A DNA stretch of 64,000 nucleotides from Okapia johnstoni (taxonomy: Eukaryota > Chordata > Mammalia > Artiodactyla > Giraffidae): NCBI GenBank assembly GCA_024291935.2, contig CM044314.1:22976001-23040000 (forward strand). The letters run 5' to 3'. The notes below the pieces were generated by a model. It saw only the letters and a list, made by a program, of their open reading frames with translations. It did not search any database and had not been told where the DNA came from. How positions within the stretch are numbered: position 1 is the stretch's first letter; every line of letters begins with the position of its first letter. The position numbers and the translations under genes are program-made. This document shows positions 11,796-23,729 of this stretch, piece after piece.

Positions 11796-13213
11796 AAGCA
11801 GGATCCAGCAGGGCCTTCCCAGACACAATAGCCCCTCTTTCCCTCCCATTTCTTATTTGTAGAAAATGCTTCTGTCTCCTAGACCTTCTGAATTCCAGAG
11901 AACACACATGCAAAATTAACAGTTAGAGAAGTAAGAAAACGCAGAAACAAAAGGAAAATAGTTAATCAGGAAAACTGATGATAATTTAAACAATAGTTCA
12001 GTAATAAAACAGAGTCCAGTTTCTCTTCCAGGGATTTTCTCTTTCATCAACTAAGAATGTTAATTGAACAATCAAATGAGTGCTAGACTCAGCTCAGGGT
12101 TGGAGACACACCACTTAACAAGGTCTAGTCACTGGGTTAGAGTGAACAAAAGAATGAGCTTGTCTCCATGGTCCATTGTGCAGTGAAAGTCACATTGTCT
12201 GCTTGGGATCAGCATTGAATAAAATGGTCAGTGTAAAGAACCAAGGCCTGCTATAGACACCAAATAAGGCATGGCTCTTGGATTGTATTTCGCTTGAAGA
12301 AGAAGAAGAAAAAAAACAATATAAATTCGGTGATTTCTAGATTTAACAACCTTCTCTGCAAAAACTCTCTCTCCTCCCTCCAGCCTCATTGTCCACTTTG
12401 GTCTTTTAAAAATTATTTGCACATCTGTTAATGAAGTCTTGGGAATGTGGTAAGTGGCTGTATGGGAACACTGACAGTATGAGCAGCCACAGAAAAGAAG
12501 ATCAAATCAAAAACTTCTCTATGTACCCAGTCCAAAATCTTGAATTATCCCTGATAGTGTTTTAAGGGGAAAAACAATACCCCTTCATAGGAGCAGCTAG
12601 AAAACTGGCTCTTGATTATAAGTCAACTAAAACATACAAAACCTAAATGAATGACTTGTGAGGAAGAAAGGGCAAATGTGTGCTTATGTGTAATAACGTA
12701 GATAACATTGTAGATTATATTAGGTATGTATGCGCTATATATGACTCCATAATCTAACTGGTCATACTAGATTTTGTTAGGTGCATTAAGCCAGTAAATT
12801 TTCTCTAACCCAGGGCATGAAGAGTACTCCTTCCAACTTCGGCCTGTATCAGTGAATATAAACGACCATATTATGAATGATTTAGGTGTACCATGTATGT
12901 TATAATTCACTGCAGCTCCTCCCTTGTTACCTTTGCCTTACACCTGGACACTTTACAGTTGTTGATTTATCTACTGATCTTTCCAGATTTTTATGTTGGT
13001 GGCTTTTTTGTCTTCCAAGGCATGGTTTCCAGAACCATGGCTCACCCTTCCAAAGAGTCCTCCAATTTTATTAATTCTCTCTTAATACATATTATTTAAG
13101 TACTTTGACTTCTTTTGATAATCTAACAGCGGCAAGATTTAAATGAATTGAACAACGGGTGAGTAATAAGTCTCATATATTCTCAACAAAATCACATGGG
13201 CTTCTGACAGATG
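11796..13213. other. Unassigned DNA
   Basis: Largely unique-looking AT-rich sequence with a short GAA run near 12298. Frames of 64-68 codons (12228-12422 minus, 12886-13099 plus) have no recognisable domain. Confidence 0.4.
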
Positions 13214-13223
13214 TGTGATGGGT

Positions 13224-13579
13224 TCACTTTAGTCACTCAGTCGTGTCCAACTCTTTGTGACCCCATGGACTGCAGCACGCCAGGCTTCCCTGTCTATCAC
13301 CAACTCCCAGAGTTTACTCATACTCATGTCCATTGAGTTGGTGATGCCACCCAGCCATCTCATCCTCTGTCGTTCCTTTCTCCTCCTGCCTTCAATCTTT
13401 CCCAGCATCAGGGTTTTTTCAAATGAGTCAGCTCTTCCTATCAGGTGGCCAAAGTATTGGAGTTTCAGCTTCAGCATCAGTCCTTCCAATGAACACCAGG
13501 ACTGATCTCCTTTAGAATGGACCGATTAGATCTCCATGCAGTCCAAGGGGCTCTCAAGAGTCTTCTCCAACACCACAGT
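13224..13579 (-). mobile_element. BovB 3' end, antisense, 5' truncated, with TSD
   Basis: The copy holds the terminal 3' block (complement of 'cagtcgtgtccaactctttg' onward) and stops at 'caacaccacag'. The flanks TGTGATGGGT at 13214-13223 and 13580-13589 are identical, marking a complete target-primed insertion. The 86-codon minus frame at 13229-13489 is the C-terminal tail of the RTE protein in degraded form. Confidence 0.95.
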
Positions 13580-13589
13580 TGTGATGGGT

Positions 13590-14708
13590 AGTGACCTATA
13601 ATTAAGTCTTCTGCTGAGAGAGGCCATCTTAGTCACCCTAAAAAAGCCAAATTTCAAGACTTCCAGTTTAAAATGAGAGAGTAAAGAGAGAAACCAAAGC
13701 CTCTATTCCGGGAAACCTAAAATATTGAATGGTGGATGAGAAAAAAACCAACCTTAACACCCACAGTGTAACAACCAAAAGGGCTGCTGTCCTATCACAG
13801 AGATAGAAACTTCCAGGGAGCCCCTCAGGGTGGCGTAATGTCTTACCACAGTCCCCACCCTGCATCTGAAGGAAACATTCGAGAGGAAAGGGTAGATGCA
13901 TAATTATGTGTGAGAGGTTGGGGGAGGATTATGGATGATGCAAAGAGAGAAATGTCAAGTAAGTGTGGTTTGGGCAGGGCTGAGAAATCACCAGAAAATG
14001 TCCTCCCAGGGAAAACTTCCCCCAGTCACTGCCATTTTTCCCCAGAGCAGAGGAGTAAAAACACAAAGGTCACAAAAGCAGAGGAAACTAACTCTAAAAA
14101 TTAAGCAGCAATTAGTCAAAGAGAAAGTATACAGGAAAACAATCTAAGTCAGTGGGAAATGGGAGAAGAAAAGTAGAAGAAGATCATGTAAAACCTCTCC
14201 ACTCCCTGCAGGCTTCTTTCAGGGGACCCAGACCCATTTCCAAATATCTTTTCAGCCTTCTGCTCCAAGTGGATCTGACAGAATGCTGCAGAAGTAGAGG
14301 AACTGGATAGAAACACAACCTAGCAGCCTCTCTGTCTCCAGAGATAGCCAGCACCAAGGAGAAACAGCTATCAGAAGCAGAACTCCAGACCTCTCTTCTG
14401 GGAGAGGGGAATTCTGAATGGAATTCTGTCCCCTGACAGGATGAAAGAAGCTGGATGCATAGTACTCAGGTAAGCAGCAGGAAAGTCAACACAGCCCAGG
14501 CCATGCACACTGTCCTCTCCTGATGCAGAAAACCCAGAGAGTCAGTACCACCTCAAGGAAACCTAGAGCTCCATGAGAAACAAAACCAGGTCTCAGAGGG
14601 GAGGGGAAAGTTATCAAAGAAAATCGGTTTCAACTGCATCAGGACGGAAAGATGATCCAGACAAACTACATAATTTAAGCATATACAAGATGAAAAAAAA
14701 ATGTCATT
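13590..14708 (+). mobile_element. Possible old L1 5'-region DNA
   Basis: A purine-rich tract with phrases such as 'cccagggaaaacttccccca', 'gagatagccagcaccaagga' and 'gagagtcagtaccacctcaa' resembles L1 5' UTR/ORF1-upstream sequence. It is not clearly matched to one family and no frame has a domain, so the call is weak. Confidence 0.3.
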
Positions 14709-14719
14709 TACATAAATAT
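14709..14719. repeat. Left TSD of the inverted BovB
   Basis: TACATAAATAT is identical to 18160-18170. It abuts the antisense BovB 3' end (GTTCAGTTCAGTTCAGTC), apart from one C at 14720. Confidence 0.88.
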
Positions 14720-17130
14720 CGTTCAGTTCAGTTCAGTCATTCAGTGGTGTTCAACTCTTTGAGACCCAATGGACTGCAGCATGCCAGGCCTCCCTGTCCA
14801 TCACCAACTTCCAGAGTTTACTCAAACTTATGTACATCGAGTCGGTGATGCTATCCAACCATCTCATCCTCTGTTGTCCCCTTCTCCTCCTGCCTTCAAT
14901 CTTTCCCAGCATCAGGGTCTTTTCCAATGAGTCAGTTCTTCGAATCCAGTGGCCAAAGTATTGGAGTTTCAGCTTCAGGATCAGTCCTTCCAGTGAATAG
15001 CCAGGGCTGATTTCCTTTAGGATGAACTGATTTGATCTCCTTGAAGTCCAAGGGACTCTCAGGAGTCTTCTCCAACACCACAGTTCAAAAGCGTCAATTC
15101 TTCAGCACTCAGCTTTCATTATAGTCCAACTCTCACATCCATACATGACTATGAAAAAACCATAGCTTTGATTAGATGGACTTTTGTTGGCAAATTAATG
15201 TTTCTGCTTTTTAATATGCTGTCTAAGTTGGTCATAAATTTTCTTGCAAGGAGCAAGCTTCCTTTAATTTCATGGCTGCAATCAGTATCTACAGTGATTT
15301 TGGAGCCCCCAAAAATAAATTCTCTCACTGTTTCCACAGTTTCCCCATCTGTTTGCCATGAAGTGACAGGACTGAATGCCATGATCTTAGTTTTCTGAAT
15401 GTTGAGCTTTAAGCCAACTTTTTCATTCTTCTCTTTCAGTTTCATCTAGAGCCTCTTTAGTTCTTCTTTGTTTTCTGCCATAAGGGTGGTATCATCTGCA
15501 TATCTGAGGTTATTGACATTTCTCCTGGCAATCTTGATTCCAGCTTGTGCATCATCCAGACCAGCGTTTCTCATGATGTACTCTGCATATAAGTTAAATA
15601 AGCAGGATGACAATATACAGCCTTGACATATGCCTTTCCCAATTTGGAACCAGTATGTTGTTTCATGTCCAGTTCTAACTGTTGTTTCTTGACCTGCATA
15701 CATATTTCTCAGGAGGCAGGTCAGCTGGTCTGATAGTCCCATCTCCTTAAGAATTTTCCACAGTTTGTTGTGATCCACACAAAGATTTTGGCATAGTCAA
15801 TAAAGCAGAAGTAGATTTTTTTCTGGAACTCTCTTACTTTTTCTATGATCCAACGGATGTTGGCAATTTGATCTCTGGTTCCTTTGCCTTTTTTCAATGC
15901 AGCTTGAACATCTGGAATTTCACAGTTCACACACTCCTGAAGCCTGACTTGGAGAATTTTGAGCATTACTTTGCTAGCATAAGAGATAATGCAATTGTGT
16001 GGTAGTTTGAACATTCTTGGACATTGCCTTTATTTGAGATTGGAATGAAAACTGACCTTTTCCAGTCCTGTGGCCACTGCTGAGTTTTCCAAATTTGCTG
16101 ACATATTGAGTGCAGCCCTTTCACGGTATCATCTTTTAGGATTTGAAATAGTTCAAGTGGAAATCCATCACCTCCACTAGCTTTTCGGTAGATGCTTCCT
16201 GAGGCCCACTTGACTTTACATTCCAGGATGTCTGGCTCTAGGTGAGTGATCACATCATCATGATTATCTGGGTCATGAAGATCTTTTTTGTATAGTTATT
16301 CTGTGTGTTCTTGCCACCTCTTCTTAATATCTTCTGCTTCTGTTAGGTACATACAATTTCTGTCCTTTATTGTGCCTGTCTTTGCATGAAATGTTCCCTT
16401 GATATGTCTAATTTTCTTGAAGAAATCTCTAGTCCTTCCTATTCTATAGTTTTTCTCTATAACTTTGCATTGATCACCCAGAAGGCTTTCTTATCTCTCC
16501 TTGATATTCTTTGGAACTCTGCATTCAAATGGATATATCTTTCCTTTTCTCCTTTGCCTTTAGCTTCTCTTTTTTTCTCAGCTATTTGTAAGGACTTCTC
16601 AGACAACCATTTTGCCTTTTGCATTTCTTTTTTGAAGGGATGGTCTTGATCACTGCCTCCTGTACAATCTCAGGAATCTCAGTCGATAGTTCTTCAGGCA
16701 GTCTGTCTATCAGATCTAATCCCTTGAATCCATTCATCACTTCCACTGTATAATTGTAAGGGATTTGATTTAGGTCATACCTGAATAGTCTAGTGGTTTT
16801 CCCCACTTTTTTCCCTTCAAGTCTGAATTTGGCTATAAGGAGTTCATGATCTGAGCCACAGTCAACTCCTGATCTTGTTTTTGTTCACTGTGGCTGCATC
16901 TTTGGCTGCAAAGAATATAATCAATCTAATTTTGGTATTGACCATCTGGTGATGCCCATGTGTAGAGTCTTGTGTTGTTGGAAGAGTGTTTGCTATGACC
17001 AGTGTGTTTTCTTGGCAAAAATCTGTTAGCGTTTGCCCTGCTTCATTCTGTACTCCAAGGCCAAATTTGCCTGTTACTCCAGGTATCTCTTGACTTCCTA
17101 CTTCTGCATTCCAATCCCCTATAATGAAAA
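14720..17130 (-). mobile_element. BovB 3' portion of a 5'-inverted element
   Basis: On the minus strand this runs from within the endonuclease (just before GDWNA, at 17130) through the linker and reverse transcriptase to the 3' end at 14721. It is followed on the right by the rest of the same element in the opposite direction (17131-18163). Some 35 bases of BovB expected between the two parts are missing at the inversion point. Scattered indels break the reading frame many times. Confidence 0.95.
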
Positions 17131-17140
17131 GTCTCCCCAC
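15149..17140 (-). pseudogene. BovB endonuclease/RT frame, broken
   Basis: Pieces of the protein lie in successive minus frames: endonuclease with GDWNAEVGSQ (frame 16862-17140), linker (16582-16806 and 15966-16253), RT motif A region reading CFIDYAKIF (15721-16014) and RT motif [11 protein letters not shown] (15446-15778), then the C-terminal part (15149-15445). Frameshifts and stops separate every block. The aspartate at the end of motif A is replaced by frame loss, so no active enzyme can be made. Confidence 0.88.
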
Positions 17141-18163
17141 AAGAGACTAACCCATACTTGCCCGTGAGTGTCCAGGAGTCTCTGGTGGAGGTGTGGGTCA
17201 GCAGTGGCCTGGTTCAGGGTTGGGGACAGTGAGTGCAGCAGTGCTTGCACTGGACTTTTGAAAGAGGTCACCATGATCTTCATTACCTCCACAATAGTTT
17301 CAGCCTCAGGTCAAACAACAGGGAGGGAACACAGCCCTGTCCATCAACAGAAAATTGGATTAAAGATTTACTGAGCACGGCCCCACCCATCAAAATAAGA
17401 CCCAGTTTCCCCCTTAGTCAGTCTCTCCCATCAGGAAGCTTCCATAAGCTGCTTATTCTCATCCATCAGGGGGCAGACAGAATGAAATCCAGAATCACAG
17501 AAAACTAGTCAAACTGATCACATGGACCACAGCCTTGTCTAATTGAATGATACTGGGGAAGGGAATGGCAAACCACATAAGTATTCTTACCTTGAGAACC
17601 CCATGAACAATATGAAAAGGCAAAAAGACAGGATGCTGAAACATAGACTCCCCAAGTTGGTAGGTGCCCAATATGCTAATGGAGATCAGTGGAGAAATAA
17701 CTCCAGAAAGAATGAAGAGACAGAGCCAAAGCAAAATCAACACCCAGTTGTGAATGTGTCTGGTGATGGAAGTAAAGTCTGACGCTGTAAAGAACAATAT
17801 TGAATAGGAATCTGGAATGTTAGGTCCATGAATCAAGGTAAATTGGAAGTGGTCAAACAGGAGATGGTAAGAGTGAACATTGACATTTTAGGAATCAGTG
17901 AACTAAAATGGACTGGACTGGGTGAATTTAACTCAGATGACCATTATATCTACTACTGTGGAAAAGAATCCCTTAGAAGAAATTGAGTAGCTCTCATAGT
18001 CAACAAGAGTCCAAAATGCAGTACTTGGGTGCAATCTCAAAAATGACAGAACGATCTCTGTTTGTTTCCAAGGAAAACCATTCAATATCACAGTAATCCA
18101 AGTCTATGCCCCAACCAGTAATGCCAAAGAAGCTGAAGTTGAATGGGTCTATGAAGACCTACA
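17131..18163 (+). mobile_element. BovB 5' portion, inverted
   Basis: On the plus strand this is the BovB 5' region: 'ccccacaagagactaacc', 'tgtccaggagtctctgg', 'acagaaaattggattaaaga', then the start of the coding region with 'ggaatctggaatgttaggtc' (near 17810) and the ELKW-coding block. It ends at 'tctatgaagacctac', just short of where the 3' portion begins. Its order and end points make it the missing 5' third of the neighbouring element, flipped. Confidence 0.94.
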
Positions 18164-18170
18164 TAAATAT
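18160..18170. repeat. Right TSD of the inverted BovB
   Basis: TACATAAATAT matches 14709-14719 exactly. The first two or three bases could also belong to BovB ('gacctaca'). Confidence 0.85.
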
Positions 18171-18174
18171 AGTA

Positions 18175-18212
18175 CTAAATAAATAAATGGGGCAGCCACT
18201 ATGGAGCATAGT
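18175..18212 (+). mobile_element. LINE-1 piece left of a nested SINE
   Basis: 'ggggcagccactatggagca' is the familiar L1 ORF2 3' wording. It resumes at 18367 with 'acaatacagaggttccttaa'. Confidence 0.7.
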
Positions 18213-18366
18213 ATGCATGCCAGTGTGCTCATTTGTGTCCAACTCTGCAACCCCATGAACTACAGACTGCAAGGCTCTTCTGTCTATAGAATTTTCCAGG
18301 CAAGACTACTAGAGTTGGTTGTCATTTCCTACTCCAGGAAAGCCTCCACTGAGCCACCAGGGAAAC
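18213..18366 (-). mobile_element. Bov-tA SINE, antisense, internally deleted
   Basis: The Bov-A body in complement is followed by 'gagccaccagggaaacc' (complement of the tRNA-like start). About 50 bases of the tRNA/body join are missing after 'tttcctactccagg'. It sits inside the L1 copy; the flanks 'gagcatagtatg' and 'gagaacaatacag' are probably a diverged TSD. Confidence 0.85.
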
Positions 18367-19003
18367 CTCAGAGAACAATACAGAGGTTCCTTAAAAAAAT
18401 TGAAAATAGAGCTACCATATGATCCTGCAACTCTACTCTTAGGTATATATCCAGGAAATGAAAACCCTAACTCAAAAAGATACATTCACGACAATGTTCA
18501 TAGTAGCACTACTTAAAATAGCCAAGACATAGAAACAACCTAAGTGTCCATCAACAGATGAATGGATAAAGATGATGTGCTACATCATCTTTATGGTGTA
18601 CCACAGCCATAAAAAGAATGGAATATTACTCAGCCATAAAAAGAATGAAATAATATCATTTGCAACAACATGAAAGGACTTAGAGATTATCATACCGAGG
18701 TTAGCCAGATAGAGAAAGACGAATATCATATGATATCACTTATTTGTGGAATCTAAAAAATAATGATACAAATGAACTTATATACAAAACAGAAACAGAT
18801 CCACAGACACAGAAAGCAAACTTATGGCTACCAAAGGGGAGAGGGGTGGAGAGGGATAAATTAGGAGTTTGGGGTTAACATATACAGACTACTTTATATA
18901 AAATGGGTAACCAATAAGGACCTCTTGTATAGCACGGGGAACTATACTCAATATTCTCAATATTTCAAATTAACCTATGATGGAAAATAATCCGAAAAAG
19001 TAT
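18367..19003 (+). mobile_element. LINE-1 3' end (continued)
   Basis: 'aaaatagagctaccatatga', 'gtccatcaacagatgaatgg', 'aatattactcagccataaa' and the 3' UTR 'cttgtatagcacggggaac' appear in order. A 13-base palindromic-looking hiccup (CTACATCATCTTTATGG) around 18581 repeats nearby text. Confidence 0.9.
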
Positions 19004-19041
19004 ATATTGGGTTGGCAAAAAAGTTGGTTTGGTAATTCCAT
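19004..19041 (+). mobile_element. Mariner-type terminal fragment
   Basis: 'tattgggttggcaaaaaag' with the following 'ttggtttgg' matches the end of a mammalian mariner (the 'gggttggccaaaaagttcg' type terminus). Only the end is present and no transposase remains. Confidence 0.7.
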
Positions 19042-19043
19042 TG

Positions 19044-19251
19044 GAATATCTGGTTCAGATGGTATAGAATCTGCCTGAAATGCAGGAAATACAAGTTCAA
19101 TCCCTGGGTTAGGAAGATCCCCTGGAGAAGGAAATGGTTACTCACTCCAGTATTCTTGCCTGGGGAATTCCATGGACAGAGGAGCCTGGCAGGCTACAGT
19201 CCATGGGGTAGCAAAGAGTCAGATATGACTGAGTGACTGGCACACCCACAC
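19044..19251 (+). mobile_element. Bov-tA SINE
   Basis: The tRNA-like head is degraded ('gaatatctggttcagatggt'). The B-box-like 'gttcaatccctgggttagga' and the full Bov-A body to 'tgactgagtgactgg' are clear. Confidence 0.9.
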
Positions 19252-20573
19252 AACAGAACAAATTGTGGTAAAGCCAAGTTACTCATTAACAGGAAACATC
19301 TGAGACCTTCTCTATGAGTGCAGAAGGGTAAAGGCAGGCAGATGAATGCAGTTGAAGGGGAGATAACATAAGGTAGAGTGCAGACACATCTAACACAAGA
19401 TCGTAGTTGTCCATACACAGGGACCCCTTCAGAGAAAAAAGGTAGTGCATTCAAAGATATAATAGAAAATATTTTCCTGCACTTGAAAAAAAAAAAAAAA
19501 AACCGTCTGCAAACCTAAAGGGAAAGTTATTACCCTCCAAAACTGGCACAAAATTATCTACAAAGACACAGAAAACAGCTGAGTTTTTAGATATAATTAT
19601 AAAAAGAAAAGCATTCTTGAGCCATTCTTGATGTAACAAAACAAACAATAGATAAGGGCAGAGACAAGATAACAACCTGCCTTGAATCTCCCTCAGAAAA
19701 CAACAAAAGCATTTTCATGTTATAATTGTTGCAGGAAAGAAACTTGGACACAGGAAATCACATAAAAGAAGCTGTAGTTTAAATATATGTCATGAGGTGG
19801 AAGAGCTCATATTAGGAAATAGATCAGGAGTATATTAGCATAGCCCATTGTTTGTAAAAGAAAAAAAACCAAAACTTGAACATGGATATCCAAACGATGA
19901 AAGAAGCACCAGTAAATGGAGTGGCAGTAAAGAGGAAAACATTTCAGTAGAAGTTGAGACAATATTCTGAGGACAAATTGGTTCCAGAAGGTATATTTGA
20001 AGAACCTCAAAAAAGTAAAACTCACTCCGAAATCAGCAGGATCAAAGCAGGAAGACGACAATGTAAGGGTAGCCATTTCTTCATCTGTCGCAGCACCAAA
20101 TGGGTAAGCCAAGAAAAGGAACCTCTGAGTTTTACTTGGAGTTGTGAAAGGAACCACCAAAAGGACTGAAAATAAGTGGAAAACCAAGAAAAGTCTGGAG
20201 GTGGAGGGAAGAGAGAGGAAGTGGGAGAGTGGTAATTTTCTCTTAGTCATAACAGAGGCAACAGATGCTCTGTAAGAGTTCTAAATTCAGGAACAGAGGG
20301 CTAAGTGTGATATAAAGAAGTATAAAAAGAACCACTACAAAACCCAAAAGCAGAATCTATGAATTCCACCTCGCTAACAGATGGACCCACACGTAAACAG
20401 ATTCATACATAAAACAATCCTAAAATTACAAAGATAAGGCAAAATAGCAAAAGATAGGAAAAAAAAGGAAACAAAATCAGAAGAGATATTAAGTGTGAAC
20501 ATATGTCATATCAATATCGTAAAACAGGAAAATCTCATATATAAAAATATAAATAAATTCTAAGTTCAGATGT
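19252..20573. other. Unassigned DNA with an 18-base A run
   Basis: A run of A near 19485-19502 suggests an old retrotransposed tail, but its body is not recognised. L1-like purine-rich wording is present (19560-19760). The 147-codon minus frame at 19807-20250 and the 74-codon frame at 19451-19675 are hydrophobic shadows of A-rich sequence with no domain. Confidence 0.35.
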
Positions 20574-20784
20574 GCGGGTATGCTAGGTCATTTCAGTCGT
20601 GTGTGACTCTCTGAAACCCTATGGGCTGTAGCCCACCAGGCTCCTCTGTCCACTGGATTCTCCAGGCAAGAGTACTGGAGTGGGTTGCTGTGCCCTCCTC
20701 CAGGGGATTTTCCCAACCCAGGGATCAAACCTGCGTTTCTTCTTTCTCCTACATTGGCAAGAGGGTACTTTACCACTAGATAGC
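20574..20784 (-). mobile_element. Bov-tA SINE, antisense
   Basis: 'tcatttcagtcgtgtgtgac', 'ctccaggcaagagtactgga' and 'gggatcaaacctgcg' give the complement of the whole element. It ends at 'tttaccactag'. Confidence 0.9.
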
Positions 20785-20786
20785 AT

Positions 20787-20990
20787 ATTAAAATGCGGAG
20801 ACATTACTTTACTGACAAAGGTCCGTCTGGTCAAAGCTATGGTTTTTTCAGTGGTCATGTATGGATGTGAAAGTTGAACTATAAAGAAGGCTGAGTGCGG
20901 AAGAATTGATGATTTTGAATTGCAGTGTTGGATAAGGCTCTTGAGAGTCCATTGTACTGCAAGGAGATCAAACCAGTCACTCTTAGAGGA
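20787..20990 (+). mobile_element. BovB RT C-terminal fragment, both ends missing
   Basis: 'gacaaaggtccgtctggtca', 'tatggatgtgaaagttgaac' and 'ctgcaaggagatcaaacca' are sense BovB just after the RT core. The copy enters directly from the antisense SINE and stops at the TA array without reaching the 3' end. Confidence 0.9.
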
Positions 20991-21196
20991 AATATATATA
21001 TATATATATTTATATGTATATAAATATATATATATAAATTTATATTTATTTATAAATATATATTATATACAATATAATAATATATATAATATAAATTTAT
21101 AAACATATATGTTGATATATATTTATTCATATTTATAAATATACAAATATGAATATATAAATAAATATATATATACACACACACACACACACAGAG
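20991..21196. repeat. TA-rich array with CA tail
   Basis: About 185 bases of TA/TTTA/TAAA units end in an (AC)n run at 21176-21192. The sequence is nearly pure AT and can fold back on itself in many registers. Confidence 0.93.
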
Positions 21197-22299
21197 AAAC
21201 TATATAATGTTACTGAAGACTCAAAAACAAGAAATGAACAAGAAGAAAGGATAAAAATTCTTTTCATAGACATACCAATTTTACAAAAATTAATACAAAA
21301 TGAAGTTAAATTCTGAAGTAGACCTTCTAGTTTCCAAACATGGCAGACAAGGTCATTTAGAGTAATCATCCAATGGAAAGCAATTTTTAAAAGTGGGTAA
21401 ATTTTTTAATTTTTTTTCTTAGAAATGTTTAAATTTCCTAAGACTTTAAGAAATTAAAGGGGAAAAACTGAAAGATGGAATTCAGAGATGCTAGCACACA
21501 AATGCAGAGACATGCAGAGGCTAAGTAAGATATGAACTTTGAAGTAGGTGTGCAGGGGACCAGGGGTGTAAATGCAGATACATTCATAGACACAGAGGTA
21601 AACAAGGATGATGTGTGTGTGCAGCACGGGGGAAATCAGAAGATAAACAGTACCTGTCATCATGGTTTTTCGGCATGGAAGAAGGGCCTGAACTGGAAGG
21701 AAGGGAAAAATCAGGGGAAGGGAAGAACCAGACCAAAGATGTGGGGGAGGGAATTAATGAATCACAGTTGTTCATGAAGCTTGTTCCTGTGTGTAAAATT
21801 ATGCCTGTATGTTTATATGTAAGAGAAGTAAAGTCAATTAATGCCACAGAGGAAATAAATCAATATCCAACAGTGTGTTATTTCTTGCTGACAGTTCTAC
21901 CAAAGCTTATAAACAAAAGGATCTAGGGACACATAGCAGAAAATCCCAAGAAAAAAAGAGGTAGGGTTTGTGATATTAAAATCTAATAAGCTTGCAGTCA
22001 AGGTAGAAGCTGTTAAGACGAGGAACCATGACAAAAGTTATGCTCAGTAATAAAGTCACTCTTATAAAAATCCTCAGGGACAAGAAATGAAGGAGAGATG
22101 AATTTAAACACAACAGTAAGAGAGTTGGGGAAATCGTTAATTGTCAGACTTTGTGTCAGACTTGGTGTCAGACAGACACAAACAAGTGAGAAGACAGACA
22201 TTCTGAAGAAACTAATGAGTGTGTTTCCAGCATCCATGAAATAGTGATAAAATCGAGCCATGTAGATCACAAAGAAAAATCACGATAAAATCAAATGAA
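21197..22299. other. Unassigned DNA, L1-like in places
   Basis: Purine-rich text with no certain family. Frames at 21532-21926 (81 and 103 codons) have no recognisable domain. A short triplicated phrase near 22146-22172 (GTCAGACTTTGT / GTCAGACTTGGT / GTCAGACAGAC) is a local tandem duplication. Confidence 0.3.
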
Positions 22300-22685
22300 G
22301 GAAATCTTAACTATACAAATTACATTCTCTGATCTGTGAAATAACTAGAAAGCAATCACAAAAAAATGAATAAAAAATGATTAGATATTTTTAAATAGGT
22401 AAAATTTGAGTCGAGAAAGAGATAAAATTCTAGAAAACAATTATAAAGAAAATAAAACATATTGGATCTTACAAGATATGCTAAAACTGTGCTCAGAAGA
22501 AAATTCTTAAAATACTTTTACAGATAAGAACTTTCTTATGAGATGAAGGAGACTAATAAAATTCAACCTTAGATATAATTCAAAATGTTTAACTAAACAA
22601 CAAAAGAAACAGAAAGAAGTAAAGAAAAACAAGTTTAAAACATATATTGAAAAAGAGTAAAATGCATCATACACAAGGCAAGGGC
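22300..22685 (+). mobile_element. Degraded L1 ORF2 relic
   Basis: 'gctaaaactgtgctcagaag' and 'aaaattcttaaaatac' follow the L1 ORF2 phrase order 'aaagcagtgcttagagggaa' and 'tttatagcattaaatgc'. Heavily diverged. Confidence 0.4.
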
Positions 22686-22689
22686 AAGC

Positions 22690-23275
22690 TTGATGGATTC
22701 ATCTGATATAGAAATAAGCCCTTTTTTAGATTCAAGCTGTTTATTTCTCACATTGGGAGTGAAAGCAAAGGTGACTCAGGTGCTGCTTCCTAGCTCTTGC
22801 ACAGGGCTAAATGGAAACAAAGGCGTCAGATGACAGTAAGCAGATGAGAGTCTCTGTTGCTGAGGAACCAAAGACATGCTTTACTAGTCAGTTTTACAGC
22901 ATGTAGCTGTAATCTGAGGTCAACACCCAGCTGGCAGCAAGAAACTATGTCATGCCAGCCTCTTCATAGACCGGGAAACATATGAGAAATGGTTTTACAG
23001 GAGCAACTTACAAGGCTGCCATCCTCTTATGTCCTGGTACGCTCACAAAATGTTCTGTCTGGACTCCTACCAACCGTGGTTCAATCTTTGCTTATGTGCT
23101 CTTTGTGAATATACACCTGTAAGATCATCCAGGCACCAGCACAAAGCTGTTTCAGTGCAGTCTTTTAATTCAGAACCTGCATCTAGAAAGAAAAAAATTT
23201 TTAAGATAATCACTAGTTTATTTAATTGAGGAGGCAAATATCTCCAAATTTGAATAAAAAAAATAAATGAGAAAC
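22690..23275. other. Unassigned block, possible antisense LTR
   Basis: The block is more GC-rich than its neighbours. On the minus strand an AATAAA signal lies near its left edge (complement of 'tttatt' at about 22741). That fits a retroviral LTR in antisense, but family and limits cannot be set. Confidence 0.3.
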
Positions 23276-23729
23276 CTCAGAAATAAAATTCAAGAATAAT
23301 AAAAATTTAACGGGTAAATATGGGTGTAAGCACATTTAAAAATCTAGATAAATGTCTAATTTTCTGGGGGGAAATGTTAACATGATTGTCCTCAAAAGAG
23401 TCATACAATTCCCACCGGAAAAAAAAAGAATTTAAAACCTTGATATCACTGTGAAAAAGCTACCCCATAATCTAGCAAAAAAAAAAAAAACAAGGATGTG
23501 TATGTATGTAATTGACCCAGATAATTTCATTGAAGTCTCTCAATCTTTCAGGTTGTAGGTACTTACATTAGTCCCATTTTATAAATATTTTTAAAATTAC
23601 AATATATTAAAATCTTATTATTTTATAACTATAGCAAATAAAAAAAATCACAAAAACAAAGAAAGAATAAAATGTAACATGAAATAAACATAAACCTTAA
23701 AAAAAATGAATTTTTAATAAATAAATAAG
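23276..23729. other. AT-rich unassigned DNA
   Basis: A runs at 23418 and 23477. No gene recognised. Confidence 0.35.

Noticed and set aside
14720..18163. Two independent BovB insertions next to each other
   Set aside because: A single TSD bounds both parts and their internal breakpoints nearly meet, so one inverted element explains the data better.
19807..20250. 147-codon minus-strand hydrophobic frame
   Set aside because: Phenylalanine- and leucine-rich product of A-rich plus-strand DNA; no helix pattern or family that I recognise.
20991..21196. Repeated spacing suggestive of an array
   Set aside because: Simple TA-rich microsatellite; no repeat-spacer structure. No CRISPR-like array exists anywhere in the window.
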